This document shows, piece after piece, positions 51,859 to 63,790 of a DNA stretch of 64,000 nt. The DNA is from Cydia pomonella (lineage: Eukaryota; Arthropoda; Insecta; Lepidoptera; Tortricidae), in assembly GCF_033807575.1 (NCBI RefSeq), contig NC_084727.1, forward strand, positions 7,378,001-7,442,000. The letters are read 5' to 3'. The translations under genes and the position numbers were made by a program. Position 1 is the stretch's first letter; each line of letters opens with the position of its first letter. Under the pieces are notes generated by a model, which had not been told where the DNA came from, did not search any database, and worked only from the letters and a program-made list of their open reading frames with translations.

Positions 51859-53190
51859 GTGAGTATAAGTTTTATATATTTTTTTAGTTCGTACTTAATT
51901 TTAGTAGTAGGTTTTAAGTTTTGTTACTTGTTTTTACGATAATTACTTAAATCCGAATAATATGATAATTGCTTAATTTATACATTACGTACTTAATATA
52001 TTCAAGAGGAAATTATTAAGTAAATTGTAAGTAGGAGTATCGATTAGAAGTTTTAACCCTTTGAACACAAACATCACTCAAACGCCAAGCTCCCGGGCGC
52101 AAGCCTTACTCGAAAGTGTGAAGGTTACTTTGGCAGTGTCCGCCATGACACCTATAGGTGACCTTGGCGCTGTGGGCATGACTAGTAACGACACCTTTAG
52201 GAGTTCTTGGTGTTCAAAGGGTAAGTATTAGGTAAGTAAGTAAGTAAATATTCCAATCTAAGTAAGTATAAAGCTTGGGTAAAGGGTAAGGTGTAGAGTT
52301 TGTGAAGTTAGGGTTTGTAGAGTTAGAAGCTTGGCTCTACAAGAGATCTGCCGGCCTAGCCAAGGTGACAATCGCTATCGCTTCGACAACGAATCGCTTA
52401 GTGTCCCTCTATCACTCTTCCATATTAGTGCGACAGTGACAATTGCGATTCGATCGCTACGGAGCGTAAGCGATTTGCACGATGGCTACGCGGCCTGATA
52501 ACTTTTTTACATTGCGAGCCTTATGGTTTCGCCTTGGCAACATTCATGAAAATGTTTTTGGTGGAATTTCACTTCTTTTAGTAAGACGCTTAATAACAAT
52601 CTTCCATCCTCTTTCAATTTCATCCAATTTAAAGGGTGGGGGTGATTTACTAAAAATCTTGACATAAGTATTTAATATTTATAACAAGGGCTCAAACTGA
52701 AACTATTTATGTTTAATAGGTCCACTATTGGCCTCATGCCCAGAGTTCAAAAAAACGTCAAAGCTTTTAGAAAAAATGTAGGTACCTACCTTGTGCTTCG
52801 CTTGGCTCGTCTTGGCGATTTGGTGATATAGTCCCCGATATATTTTTATTATTCGACTCGCAACCCAATAGTGCGGCTTGACAAGTTTTTACGCACTAAT
52901 TTAGATTAAATCTATTGCCGTATGTCTATGTTAAAGCTATTTAAAACCATTGGTAGACTGCCGAGTCATACTCGTTGTAGTAACAGCACATAACTGCCCA
53001 TCGGTGGACCTTAATGTCATTTCAATAGGATTTATAATTAGGTAGTTAGTGCGGACGATGTTACTCACAGTATAAACAATGCGGTGACGTCACATTGCAC
53101 GCCACATTATATTTTCCATCGTCAAGAGAACATTCTACGAAGCACTGTCTTGCAAATAACGACTTAACGCAAGCATTATAAGACTTAAAA
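51859..53190. other. Intergenic DNA without a recognised gene
   Basis: I see nothing I can name except a GCGACAGTGACAATTGCGAT-type repeat near 52370-52480 (an inverted pair CTATCGCTTCGAC / GATCGCTACGGAG), also seen near 15660-15770. Confidence 0.4.
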
Positions 53191-53191
53191 T

Positions 53192-53461
53192 CAATTATAA
53201 ATAAATATAATAAGGACATTCTTACACAAATTGAATCCTAAATCCCACAGTAAGCTCAATAAGGCTTGTGTTGAGGGTACTTAGACAACGATATATATAA
53301 TATATAAATAGTTATAAATACTTAAATACATAGAAGACACCCATGACTCAGGAACAAAGATCCGTGCTCATCACACAAATAAATGCCCTTACCAGGATTT
53401 GAATCCGGGACCATCGGCTTCATAGGCAGGGTCACTACCCACTAGGCCAGACCAGTCGTCA
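53192..53461 (-). mobile_element. SINE family 2, near full copy
   Basis: Inverse of 21412-21670, including CAGTAAGCTCAATAAGGCTT and ACTAGGCCAGACCAGTCG. Confidence 0.85.
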
Positions 53462-53924
53462 AAAATTATCACACTAATCTAGAAAATCGATAGTCAAAGA
53501 AATCCGAGGGTTAAATTCGCATAAGAGTATTTAAACTATCAATGTAGTCTTCATAAAATGGATTAGTTAATGACTTTTAACACTTAATTAAGTACCTCTA
53601 TAGGTATAGTCAAATAGTGATTTGCATTTCCAAGAACACTTATTTGTTTAATAAATAACAACTATAGAGTACGCAGGTTACTCGGCCGTGACGTCGTAAG
53701 TCGTAATGTCCTAATACCTTATTATAAACGCGTGAGACGTTCTCACTCACTTTCTCAAGTAAAATTGGCCCCATCATGAGCGCTTTTTACAAGCTTTTAT
53801 TTAGTTTCACCTGTCCCGTTTGTCTGTCTGTCGGTCTGTAATCAAATCTTGCAAGTTAAATTTGACCCACTTCCCGGTTTCCGATGAAGCTGAAAATTTG
53901 CATACATATGTAAGTTAATACAAT

Positions 53925-54055
53925 ATTATGGTACCATCGAGCTGATCTGATGATGGACACAGGAGGTGGCCATGAGAACAGTGTGAAAAAACAACGCAAC
54001 CTAATTGTGTTTGGAGTTTTTAGAATTGGCTCGATAAGAAAAGTACAGTAGCGAT
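53925..54055 (+). mobile_element. SINE family 3, 3' half
   Basis: GAGCTGATCTGATGATGGAC and AACAACGCAACCTAATTGTG match 45075-45145. Confidence 0.65.
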
Positions 54056-54565
54056 AAAAGCTGGTATCAAAAATGAAATTTTTGCCAAAAACTTATTATA
54101 ATTCATCGTGCTTGAGCACGGTAAAGACACGATTTATCGTTACGACACAGCAGGGGTCCAAAATGTATTAGATTGTATGCAATCGTTTTTATACCACCGT
54201 GGACGGTCAGTAAATCATGGACGATAGTATAAATATTGGAATCAAACTGGAAACATAAGTGCCTGCAGAGTTCACCTGAGCAACAGGATGCAGCGCACGA
54301 GAACATACTTCTGAATAGGACACCTCTTGCCACACAAGGTGTAACAAAAATAGTAGTAGGGATCCGTGGGAAAAAGTTTTGGTGGTTTTTTTTTTTGTAT
54401 GGCTGCAACAGAGTATGAATAAAATAACTCTGCAACGATTTTGATAGCACAGACTGTGCAAGTGTTCATCAGACTTAGGTATCTTGGTCTAACTCTAAAG
54501 ACCTTTTGTTTGTGCACTAATTTAAACAAAATTTTCGCCGTAATTAGTACGATTGTGAACTCGGG

Positions 54566-55048
54566 TATCTATACAGAGTGTCCCTAGCCATTGGATAAAG
54601 CCGAAATGTACATATGCATTAGGGTATTAAGAACCAGTGTACAAAGTATCATAACAACCGGTGTAGCGGTTTCGAAGAAATTAACAAATTACCATTTTTT
54701 ACTTTGGAGCAGCCTGTATGTGTTAGTAGCTCCTAAGGTAATATCCTCAAAGAATAGTATGGAACCTTCTTCGACCTTTTTGATTATCTTTTTTATTTAC
54801 GACACTAATAAGCTTCTGACTTTTGAAAAATGTCATCATTATCAAATATTTCGAACAAATTGTCAAAAACACTGCCAAAGATTAAACACAGTGTGTTTCT
54901 TTTTGTTGTCGATTATTGCAAATAACTTTTGTTCGAAAAAATTATTTTTTTATCTCTAATTAAAAAAATATTAACGTCAGAGCATTCCTGAGAAGTAACC
55001 CTACGTGGGATTTCAGTGTTTGTCCAATGGCTAAGGTCTCCCGTATAC
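54566..55048. mobile_element. TIR element (about 480 bp)
   Basis: The left end contains CCTAGCCATTGGATAAAGC. The right end, inverted, contains CCTTAGCCATTGGACAAAC, with GTAT at the extremes. The frame inside is not recognisable as a protein family. Confidence 0.6.
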
Positions 55049-55689
55049 GCCGCTAACCAAACCAAAAAACAAAAACCAACAATAGGTAAACCAAGAGAAG
55101 TTGCCAGCGATTTTGATAACCCAGCCGGTGCAAGTGCTATTTAAACGTCACAGACGTTTGACGTTTGAACAGTGGCGGGGCAAGACCAAAATTGTATGTG
55201 GGCAAGGTACATTTAGCAAGGCCCTCTGGTGGCGCAAGAAATAACGAACATTTTTATTTACACAGTATTATTTTAACAACAAAATTACACAGCATTATTT
55301 TATATTGTGTCCGAGTTGTGCTTATTGCAGGCGCGAGGCCCCTCGAACCGCGAGGCCGTACCTAGGCGGCGGTGGCCCACGTCGCCCACGCCTTACGCCG
55401 CCTCTGCGTTTGAAATAACACTTACACCGCCTAGGCGCGCCTGGGCTATTAAAATCGCTGCCAACTTAACTTGGTTTAACTCTAGCAACGTTTCGTGTTA
55501 ATCTTCATTAGGCCACACAGAGCGAGCATACGCGCGAGGCAATTTCCTCGCGCACAATACGTCCAGTGTAGACGTGCCTCGGCCGCGGCGGCGCGCGCGT
55601 TTTCCTCGACCCGCCTAGTCATTTTTATTCGTTTAATTTTCTTTCCTGGTCGGTTTTGTGTTATATACAGACATATAAGTTTTTGTGGC

Positions 55690-55928
55690 AAATTAAAGTG
55701 TTTGACAAAATGAAATATCGAGATGTCTGTTATCGATGTTACCTTAACGTTACCTATATACCTATATTTTATGAAGTGAAGATAGCTACCGCAAAATACA
55801 CAACACGTTCGGTATCTTCTTTAATATATTGGTTGTTTTCTATTCTTTCAGCACTGTATACTACGGTTTATGTTTTTATTTTTAAGTACAAATTAAATGT
55901 AATAAAAAAATTATGTAAAGATTTGTAA
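55690..55928 (+). other. Unassigned open frame next to a GC-rich block
   Basis: An ATG at 55710 opens MKYRDVCYRCYLNVTYIPIF and a hydrophobic stretch, 72 residues in all. It follows a GC- and CpG-rich block (55320-55620) that could be a promoter or first exon. I recognise no family, base composition is AT-rich, and it may be chance. Confidence 0.12.
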
Positions 55929-56411
55929 TTAACTTTCATTCTTGAAATTTCTCGGTATTTAACACCAAGTAGAATTTACATCTCTTAATTATTAGTCTAT
56001 GATTGACTTATCAATAGCAAATTATCGATGTTTAATTTTTACAAATACTTGTTTATGCCACAAAAAGTTCTGTCTGGTTATAAAATTACTAATATCTCTT
56101 TAAATTACTAATAATTCGATTTGCCGATTTCGTTGAAAACAAAATTTGCAAAAAATGTGACGTCACACCAGGGAGGGGTTTGCCAACTGTGACCAAGTGT
56201 GACAAGGAGGGGTCACGGTCACGCGACGGTTCAAAAAACTTCGAAATTCGTGTGAGGTAATTGACGTATTGACGTAAACGTAATGGATGAACCCTAAACA
56301 ATATTTTATGGTTATCAAAAAATGTAGGCACCAACTGGGCTAGGAGTTTAACAGCAACAAAAGATAAAGCAACCAATGCAAAAAATCAAAAACAATGAGA
56401 TTTTAAATTAA

Positions 56412-56417
56412 TTTATT
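56412..56417 (-). terminator. Poly(A) signal overlapping the METTL17 stop codon
   Basis: AATAAA contains the TAA stop (56415-56413). A very short 3' UTR is implied unless a later signal is used. Confidence 0.5.
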
Positions 56418-57732
56418 TTACAGGCAACAAATCTCCCCAATTACTGGACCTAGCACACCTATATGTGGTCTGGTCAAACTTGGACTTGGAAAATATAATC
56501 TCTTGCAGTTCCCCTTGTTTCGTACATAATCTACAAATAGTGTGCCCGGAGCGGACAATGGGTGCTCGGACTATCCTAGGCCACTGAGGATCATCGGATG
56601 GACGCTCACCTTTTCTTAATATTACATACGAGAATAATTCTGCAAACACATCCAATTTTGAAGGGTATGGCAGCGATTCATATTTCATAATGAAGTTACA
56701 AGGTGTTTTCAATTCTAAATACCTTGGACACACATTATCATTTGGACATGGTGAGAATGCGTAACCGTTATTTTTGCCTTTAGGTAAATTCAATACGAAT
56801 TCTCTAGCTTCATTCACAATTTGAAAGCCAGCGTTAGTCCCTTGCTCAACAATTATCAGGAAATCTTCTGTTTTCTTCCATAGCTTTTGAATCGTTTCCA
56901 ATCTTGCTTGCATACTTGGTAGTTCGAATAATGAAAATGCTGATAAAACTATATTGTATTTGAGATCTGTTGATGCCGGTAGGAACTGACGTTGGAAATA
57001 GCCTTTCAAAGGCATAGTCACATTGTCTTTCCCTTGGCATAAGATTAATCGGGCCAAATCATGCATGTGTGGTGAAGTGTCGACACAGAAATATTCAAAT
57101 ATGTCCCCATTCCAATAGTTGTTGACCGCCCATGTGCCCGTTCCTACTCCTGAGCCAAAGTCGAAGAAGCTTCTTGGCTTGTAATCCGGATATTTCATTC
57201 TTAATTCATCTAATACACGTACTAGGACGGCATACTCAGGTGCAGATCTAGACATTAAATATTGTAAGCATGTTGCTTTGTCATATGATATATTACCCCA
57301 GCGATAAACATTTGCCTTTAAGACGTTAAAAACTTTTGATTGCACCTGCTTATTCAACTGATTCAGTTCGTCTTCTGTCAAATTATCCCCGATTTTCGAA
57401 TACGCTTTCTTAGAAATTTTGTCGTGTATTTTTGCTGCTTTCTGGTCAATATCACCTTCTTCTGGTGGAAGTAAGCGTGAGCGCAAATAGTTGCTGAGCT
57501 TGATGCTGTCTTGGTGCATAGAACTTGCGCCAGAATCGTCTAATACTATTTTTATAGCCTTGACTGTATCTGGAGGTAACGCTGCTATTTTCACTCGTGT
57601 TGTGCCCGGGTGCTTGCGCGGCTTGAACTCTTTGCTTTCAAATTTATCTTTCAAGCTGGGGTCTATCTCTACTTTAACTGAATAGTTGGAGTAAAGCGTT
57701 GAGAACCGAGTTATTCTTAATTTTCTAAACAT
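56413..57732 (-). CDS. METTL17: METTL17 / Rsm22-like mitochondrial ribosome assembly protein
   Basis: A single uninterrupted frame of 439 residues. The true ATG is at 57732. The frame is open further upstream, but only from a TTG. The start MFRKLRITRFSTLYSNY is basic and hydroxylated, as a mitochondrial presequence should be. An SAM-fold glycine motif FFDFGSGVGTGTW lies at about 189-201, followed by VDTSPHM. Cysteines C329, C335, C345 and C400/C403 (SPCPNDNVCP ... PCNF ... HTICRLC) correspond to the iron-sulfur ligands described for METTL17. Known: the protein binds the mitochondrial small ribosomal subunit and helps its maturation; methyltransferase activity is doubtful. It is divergently arranged with COA4, with 819 bp between start codons. 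The poly(A) signal overlaps the stop. Confidence 0.95.
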   Translation of the reverse strand: MFRKLRITRFSTLYSNYSVKVEIDPSLKDKFESKEFKPRKHPGTTRVKIAALPPDTVKAIKIVLDDSGASSMHQDSIKLSNYLRSRLLPPEEGDIDQKAAKIHDKISKKAYSKIGDNLTEDELNQLNKQVQSKVFNVLKANVYRWGNISYDKATCLQYLMSRSAPEYAVLVRVLDELRMKYPDYKPRSFFDFGSGVGTGTWAVNNYWNGDIFEYFCVDTSPHMHDLARLILCQGKDNVTMPLKGYFQRQFLPASTDLKYNIVLSAFSLFELPSMQARLETIQKLWKKTEDFLIIVEQGTNAGFQIVNEAREFVLNLPKGKNNGYAFSPCPNDNVCPRYLELKTPCNFIMKYESLPYPSKLDVFAELFSYVILRKGERPSDDPQWPRIVRAPIVRSGHTICRLCTKQGELQEIIFSKSKFDQTTYRCARSSNWGDLLPVK

Positions 57733-57864
57733 TTCGTTGAGCTTATAACCTAACTTTTGCGTGTTATTGTTTAGTACTGTCAAATTGACACATACAGTGA
57801 TGGTAGTGTTGCCTATTGTAAAATGTGTGGGTCAAAAAACTGAAAATAAGGCGTGAAGCGCCAA

Positions 57865-58135
57865 TTACATCCACCCTTCCCGATTTCGGGCCCAAAATCA
57901 GTCCCAATTTCGGGCCTGATAATCGATTTCCGTTTCATGGAAAATCAGCACATCGCTTAAAGTATTTTAAATGTAAAATATTCTTTGTCTCTAGTTGCCA
58001 AAAATGTTCAATCTTTAATATTTTTGCACATGAACCATTTTTTTAAATTTCAGTTATTGTAAACGATGTGCTGATATTTCGGGACCAAAATCGGGTCTGA
58101 TATCAGGCCTGACAAAGTGTGGATGTAAGTGGCAC
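57865..58135. mobile_element. Foldback element C in the METTL17-COA4 intergenic region
   Basis: ATTACATCCACCCTTCCCGA on the left and AAAGTGTGGATGTAAGTGG on the right, with GATTTCCGTTTCATGGAAAA inside. A second copy is at 58185-58400. Confidence 0.7.
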
Positions 58136-58184
58136 TTGAATAATGTGCGAAACACGGACGTAGATAATAAGGTGGATAGAGTAC

Positions 58185-58400
58185 ACTGGTGTGGATGTAA
58201 TTGTCGCATATTTGAAATATATAAAAAAAAATGGTTTATATGCAAAAATATGAAACATTGAACACTTTTAGCAATTAGAAAAAAAGTATTTTTTACGTGT
58301 CAAATATTGTAAAAGATGTGCTGATATTTGGTGAAACGGTAAATGCTCGACGAATATCGGCCTGACTGATATAGTGTGGATGTAATTGACACTTTATGAC
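58185..58400. mobile_element. Foldback element C, second copy
   Basis: GGTGTGGATGTAATTGTCGC on the left and AGTGTGGATGTAATTGACAC on the right. The body CAATTAGAAAAAAAGTATTT resembles 45950-45965. Confidence 0.65.
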
Positions 58401-58551
58401 ATTGACCCTTGAGTGACTTGAGTCGATCAAACCATACATAACATAAGTCAAATAAAATCCCAACTTGCTGTTGGCACTCGTCGGGCATTAATTTCGTTTG
58501 AAATATAAATATAAAAATAGAATTTGTTAATTAATGAAATAAACCTTCAAC

Positions 58552-60822
58552 ATGACGGTGAAACCGCGAGACGTACCGGATAATGACGATGACCCCGTCG
58601 AAAACATGCTAAAGAAAACCGGATGCCTTGAATTACATTATAAAGTGCAGGTAATTAATTCTTATCGTTTATTTTCCTGTATACTGACTGAGGTCCTACT
58701 TAAACTATTTCATCGTTCGACTTTTAACCTCTCAAGCAGTGGCATATCCATTCCGAAGACACCCCTAGTCTAAAAAACATTTAAAAAAATTAAGACGTGG
58801 GGAAGACCGGTATAAGTATGTACAATTTGTTGGGAAGCCAGTCACAACAGTCAAAACAGACAGTATTTCTGGGTAACAGAACAAAAAATATAACTTAAAT
58901 CTATTATAAAAATTACACCAGAAGCCTCTTAAAAAGTATAGGCCTCTTCCAGATTTTTCCATTTTTTGCTGTCTTGGGCCTCCCATATACACTTGGCCCC
59001 CGCTACTTTCATTATGTCATCAGCCCAGCATGCCAATGGCTGTCTTCTTTTTCTTTTCCCGACTGGACCTTTCCAGGCTGCCACTTGTAAGGTCCACCTG
59101 TCATCCTGGAGTCTGGCGACGTAACAAATAATTCTTCAATTCAGCCTTTATTTACTGACTTGTTTGTCATTTTGTCACTAATCAGGTTGTTGGGGTTTCC
59201 AACAACGGCCTCCTAAAGCTTTCCAGTCTTCTCTGCTCCAAGCGTTTCACATCCACTTTGGTGGGAAATCATCCTCTCATCTCACTTTCGGGTGTCCCTG
59301 ACCTCTAATAAATAAATGCTCCACGCTAAAAAAAGTTCGCAGTAAAGTAATTTGGTTTAAATTCAATTCAAAGGACTCTGGCTGAATATTGCCATTGGGT
59401 CATTTTGTAGGTTTTATCTAAAAGTAAAGCAACTAGGCGTAATAGTATGGTTTGTGTACCGAACTTATTAATTCTATTATTCTGAAGAAGTGAAAACAAT
59501 CCAATTACAATTTATTTGTAAAAAAATTGAGTTCTCTGAAAATAGCTCATGTCTCTACAAAAGACTGCAACAAGTTAAAAAATAAATCAAGTTTCGACTT
59601 AATTATTAGTCTAGAAACTAAGTAGTCTCAAGGTGCAGTAATTTCATGTTCTTCTCTCCCTCTCACTGAGCGTAAGGATGAGGTGAAGTGCGTGCCTGGT
59701 AGCGCGTTCATCGTTCATTTATTTATTTCTTTGAATGCGGTACAATAGTATGATATAATAAAACAATTTTTGTTCAGCACACCCTGCCTGAATAGGCATA
59801 GAAATAATAAGTATTGCGTAAAACTGCATGCAGGTAATAATAAAATAAAATTAAAATTAACAATGTAAATACATAAATCATAGCGTTGTAAATAACAAAA
59901 TATCATTCCATAAAAGTACCTATACATATGATTAATAACTGAGGTAGTCAAATAATTAGTTAGGTCAAATAATAGCTAAACTAACATTATTAAGGAGCCT
60001 CTAGGAAGTCTTTTATTGAGTAAAAACATTTTTCGATTAAATAGATAGTCAACTGCTTCTTAAATCGATGAACTGGGAGGTTTCTGATATGTATCGGTAC
60101 TTTGTTAAATATTCTTGGCGCCATTCCAAAGAAACTATTTCGCATTAATGCCGTTTTTAACTGTAATTGTTCATATGTTGAAAAAAAAAGGGATTGATAG
60201 TTCCCTCAAACACAATATTGCTTATTTTAAGACACAATTTGCATATTTTTAGCTTTTGTGTATAATGTGTTACAATTTTTATAAGTGCATTTTAGACCTA
60301 TGTTCATGATGAGCAAAAGTCAAAAACTCAGGATTCGAATCTACACAAGCCCTCGAGAAAGGCTTCAAGATTGCTAATTAAATTTATGGCAACTGTGATC
60401 CAAAAAAGCTCTACGACTTTTTTATCCGTTTTCTGAACCTAGTGCATCTTAAAGCAGAGGACTCAAATTACTCAAGTGTTAACCAACACAAATTTTGCAT
60501 ATACACTATTTTTGTATTTTATTTTACATTTTAAATGTTTTATTCAGATTTTTGATATGGTTATTTTCTTTTTATAAATTCCAGTAATGTTCAAATATTT
60601 CAAAATGTCACTGTTTTAATTTATTTTATAATTTTGCTTTTTTACATTGTAATACGGTTGTGTTGGTACTATGTTGTCTTCATAAACGGATTTATTATTA
60701 TTACTCTCCAGGAGTGCATAGCCACCACAAAGGATTGGAGAAAATGCCAAACAGAAGTTGAGGCATTCCGCACTTGTATCGGCAAACACAAGCAGGAGGA
60801 AATCACCAAAGCCAAGAACTAA
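58552..60822 (+). CDS. COA4: COA4, cytochrome c oxidase assembly factor (twin CX9C)
   Basis: Two exons, 58552-58650 and 60712-60822, join in phase 0 (CAG|GTAATT and CTCCAG|GAG) for 69 residues. Seen: an acidic start (DVPDNDDDPVENML), then C-x9-C at CLELHYKVQEC and a second C-x9-C at CQTEVEAFRTC with KDW between, the twin CX9C helical hairpin. The intron falls inside the first CX9C pair. Known: COA4 (CHCHD8) is imported into the intermembrane space through the Mia40 relay and helps assemble cytochrome c oxidase, probably at the copper-delivery step. Length and motif spacing fit the family. The shorter open frames over each exon are incomplete readings of this gene. Confidence 0.95.
59990..60175 (-). 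pseudogene. LINE ORF2 C-terminal tail in the COA4 intron
   Basis: The minus frame reads MRNSFFGMAPRIFNKVP, then IHIRNLPVHRFKKQLT, ending EAP and a stop. It is the typical end of Jockey/RTE-like reverse transcriptases ('..sFfg.apriyNkLP..i..l....FK..L'). Antisense to COA4. Its 3' sequence continues to about 59705. Confidence 0.7.
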
Positions 60823-61184
60823 CGTCGAATTAACGTATGGGGCCTTGCACCATAAATCAAATTTCTTGGAAAATGTGAAGACTTGACTTATGCACATTAA
60901 CATATTCTGGAGTTTTGTGTGCAGAAATGTTTTTGTGTATGATAAATAATTACCAAAGTATGAATTAAATACAGTACTGAATTTTCAAAAAATAGCAAGT
61001 TGTATGACTGATGTCACAGTGATGTGCCTATGATGAATCAAATATTGCTGGGATTTTTTGTAAATAATCTAAAATATTTTCAGAGTAAAACACATAACGT
61101 AGCGCAAAATATTGTAGATACAGTGCTGACAGCAGAAGATGGTGTGGTAAGGAACCTTTTTATTACATAATACCCCACACGGAA

Positions 61185-61275
61185 AAAACAGTTATGTTAA
61201 ATTTACAGATGTTTTGTAAAATTTACAGAGATATGTGTTAAATTTACAGATTTCTCTGTAAATTTAACATAACTG
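61185..61275. mobile_element. Small foldback sequence downstream of COA4
   Basis: AAACAGTTATGTTAAATTTA and its inverse TAAATTTAACATAACTGTTT enclose three repeats of the GTAAATTTACAGA type. Confidence 0.65.
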
Positions 61276-61599
61276 TTTTTCTGTCTGATTTTACCAGACC
61301 ACTGTGTATATTATAATCATTTATAAAGCAGGCAGGCAGTTGCAATAATTGATGCCTGTATCCAAAATCTTCTGAACATATTGTTTATATACTGTTAAAA
61401 CGGTGGCTATACAATATTTTGCACTACTTTTCGTGTCTTAAGACAGTTCTTGATCTTATGTTGGCGTTCGCAATTATGTTTAATGTTAAAATGTCTGTTA
61501 TATTAATGATATCTTTAAAATACTGTTATTTTTTAAATAAAAATGTGTAGTTAGTATGTCTTGTAGTTTTTGTATGGCAATATTAAAGTAAAAATCTTT

Positions 61600-62330
61600 C
61601 CTTCAAAGTAAAAGGGGTTATTAACCTTTTAACCGCCTGATATATAAGACATACAATATCCAGCTCATTTCGTCGCAGTCGCAGTGATAATGATAAATAA
61701 GACAAAACTTTGTGTAACTTCATACCGGCGGCGCCACAAGCACGCTCGTTAATTATTTTTTAAGCGTAAGTTCGTCCTGACTGGAGGCTAGAGTTGGGCG
61801 TGCAGCGGGGCGGGGCGTGCGGCGTGCATGTTCAACAAATGCAAATGTATAGGAGCGGCCTTACTGCACGCTGCTCACATCGCTTGTGAGCCCGACGCCA
61901 CGATGCACGCTCCGCTTCGAGCGTCCACTCAGGCCTTACACTAAGCGGTTAAAAGGTTAAGATTGGCAATGTATGTACATAATTTTACATCTCATCGTAT
62001 TTTTTAAATATTTTTGTTACCTACCCCAAATGGTTGTCACTTTGTAATTATTTATTAACATCTTGTCCGTACAACAAACTAATTCCTCTCGTTCATTTTT
62101 ACTAAAGAAATAAATATAAGTAATATTTGCGAACACAATTAACCGACACCAATGAAAATATCTTACTTTGTTATATAGGATTTTACAGGATGCCATCAAT
62201 TTTCAAAATACCGAATCACGTATTTTGGGCGTCCCGGTTTTTCAATAGAGTAATTTATCTTTCAAATTCGAAGCTATTTGAAAAAAAAAATGTATGAGTT
62301 TAATAAAGAAATAAGGTTATTATAAAATAT
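61600..62330. other. Intergenic DNA between COA4 and SSR4
   Basis: It contains a GC-rich repeat (61790-61940) flanked by AACCTTTTAACCGC and GCGGTTAAAAGGTT (61624-61637 and 61945-61958). That is a possible TIR pair of a roughly 335-bp element. No gene seen. Confidence 0.45.
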
Positions 62331-62356
62331 TTATTAAATATAAAAATAAATAACAT

Positions 62357-63530
62357 TTAAGCAAGGATTCTGCTCTTGTTGCGGAGAGCTGTGTAGGCCA
62401 CCAGCACCGAGAGAGCAGTAGCGAGCACTTCGGAGTTCACCCAAGGGCCGGAGTAACCTGCCAGACAAAACAATGGTTTATGCAACTGATACATAATGCA
62501 CCTTACCTACCTACCACACCTTACATACATTAAAAAACGGGTGTAGTTTCACGTAAAATTTTTGTAGACATTTTTTGGAAGTTTAGAAATGTAACATTTA
62601 ACAAATAAAAATATTTTAAATAGTTCCTTGTTTTACAAGGGGGCAAAATTGTTGTTGGACCACTCGTGCTGAGTAAGCGAAAGATTCGAATATGCGAGGG
62701 TTTCAACTTTCAAGGCATGAGGGTGAAGTAAAATTTGCCACTGAGTGAAATATTTTTTTTTACCACACCTATGCAAGGAAAATGCTAACATTGCTAACTA
62801 TGTATATAATATAACATCAACAGAATAAAATCAAATCTAAATGAACATCATTAAATATTTATCATTCAAATCCATCATTTAAAAGTCAATTCTACCGTCA
62901 ACATAAATACTAGTAAACTACTCGAAGATTGACGTATATATCTTAAGACGGACAATAAGAATGGTGCCCGTACAGCGGTGTCACGCACACAAATTCGAGC
63001 ACATCGTGCAGTCTAACGCCGCAACGCTATTGGTTGATGAGTTCGCTTCACGCGCGCGATTGGTCGCAACTAGTTCCGTTAGACTGCACGATTGGCTCGA
63101 ATTCGAGTGACACCACTGTACTAGCGCCATTCTTAGTGCCTGTAAGGCCCGTCCTTAGATATATATGTCAATGTACTCGAAATTTTCATCAAATTACTTT
63201 GGCACACATGTGAATAAAATGCAACTTTCTCGTCAGTTTTTGAACAATTAAGAGAGCCTTTATGAACTGTTGTGCTAAGAACATAAGTATTACTTCAACG
63301 ATGTTAGTTTATTAAGCCCATCATTTGACACGAGTCATAACAAAGAAGAAGAGGAATGGCTGGTGGTACTCACTGCCGGGGTGGGTCAATTGGACAGCAA
63401 GTAGCGGGGACACATTGGCGGCGGGGTCGGCGCGGCGAGCGCGACGCAGGGAGGCCCAGCCTTCCTCGTCCAACACACGGACCTCGTGTGTGCCGGAGCG
63501 GGCACGAGCGGGTTCCTCGGTCCACGACAC
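62357..63530 (-). CDS. SSR4: Translocon-associated protein subunit delta, last two exons (partial)
   Basis: Exons 63530-63374 and 62457-62357 join in phase 1 (GGC A|GTGAGT and CTGGCAG|GT TAC). Residues read VSWTEEPARARSGTHEVRVL, then DEEGWASLRRA, ending SGPWVNSEVLA, a hydrophobic membrane segment and KSRILA. Known: TRAP delta is a type I ER membrane protein of the Sec61-associated TRAP complex, with a lumenal beta-sandwich, one membrane helix and a very short cytosolic end. All these parts are seen except the N-terminal part, whose exons must lie beyond 64000. The poly(A) signal AATAAA is at 62335-62330. Introns contain a foldback element B and the 40.8-kb repeat family. Confidence 0.93.
62630..62905 (-). 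repeat. Interspersed repeat, inverted copy of 40785-41110
   Basis: It contains CCACTCGTGCTGAGTAAGCG and GAAAATGCTAACATTGCTAA. In the last intron of SSR4. Confidence 0.6.
62945..63160. mobile_element. Foldback element B, intact copy
   Basis: Ends near GACGGACAATAAGAATGG and CAGTAAGGCCCGTCC-type inverse, with hairpin arms ATCGTGCAGTCTAACGCC and GTTAGACTGCACGATTGG. In the last intron of SSR4. Confidence 0.75.
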
Positions 63531-63654
63531 CTGGAGATTGAAGTCAATATATCATTAGATAGAAGATAGAATACTCTTTATTGCACTACTTACTAGTACT
63601 TAATAAAAACAGTCACACAAATCTAGCCCTGCCACAGTGTAAAAATTATCAGGG

Positions 63655-63790
63655 GACGCCTTTTTTTTTTATACCACGACGGTGGCAAGCAAGCATACGG
63701 CCCGCTTGATGGTAAGCAGTGACCGTAGCCTATGGACGCCTGCAACACCAGATGTATTACATGCGCGTTACCGACCCTAAACGCCTTTGA
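63655..63790 (-). mobile_element. Family L1 retroposon 3' end fragment
   Basis: TTTTTTATACCACGACGGTG, GCATACGGCCCGCTTGATGG and TTACATGCGCGTTACCGACC are inverse to the end of 14729-15085. The last 200 bp of the window show no exon. Confidence 0.65.

Noticed and set aside
57733..57783. METTL17 starting 17 codons earlier
   Set aside because: The upstream codon is TTG. The ATG at 57732 gives a typical mitochondrial presequence.
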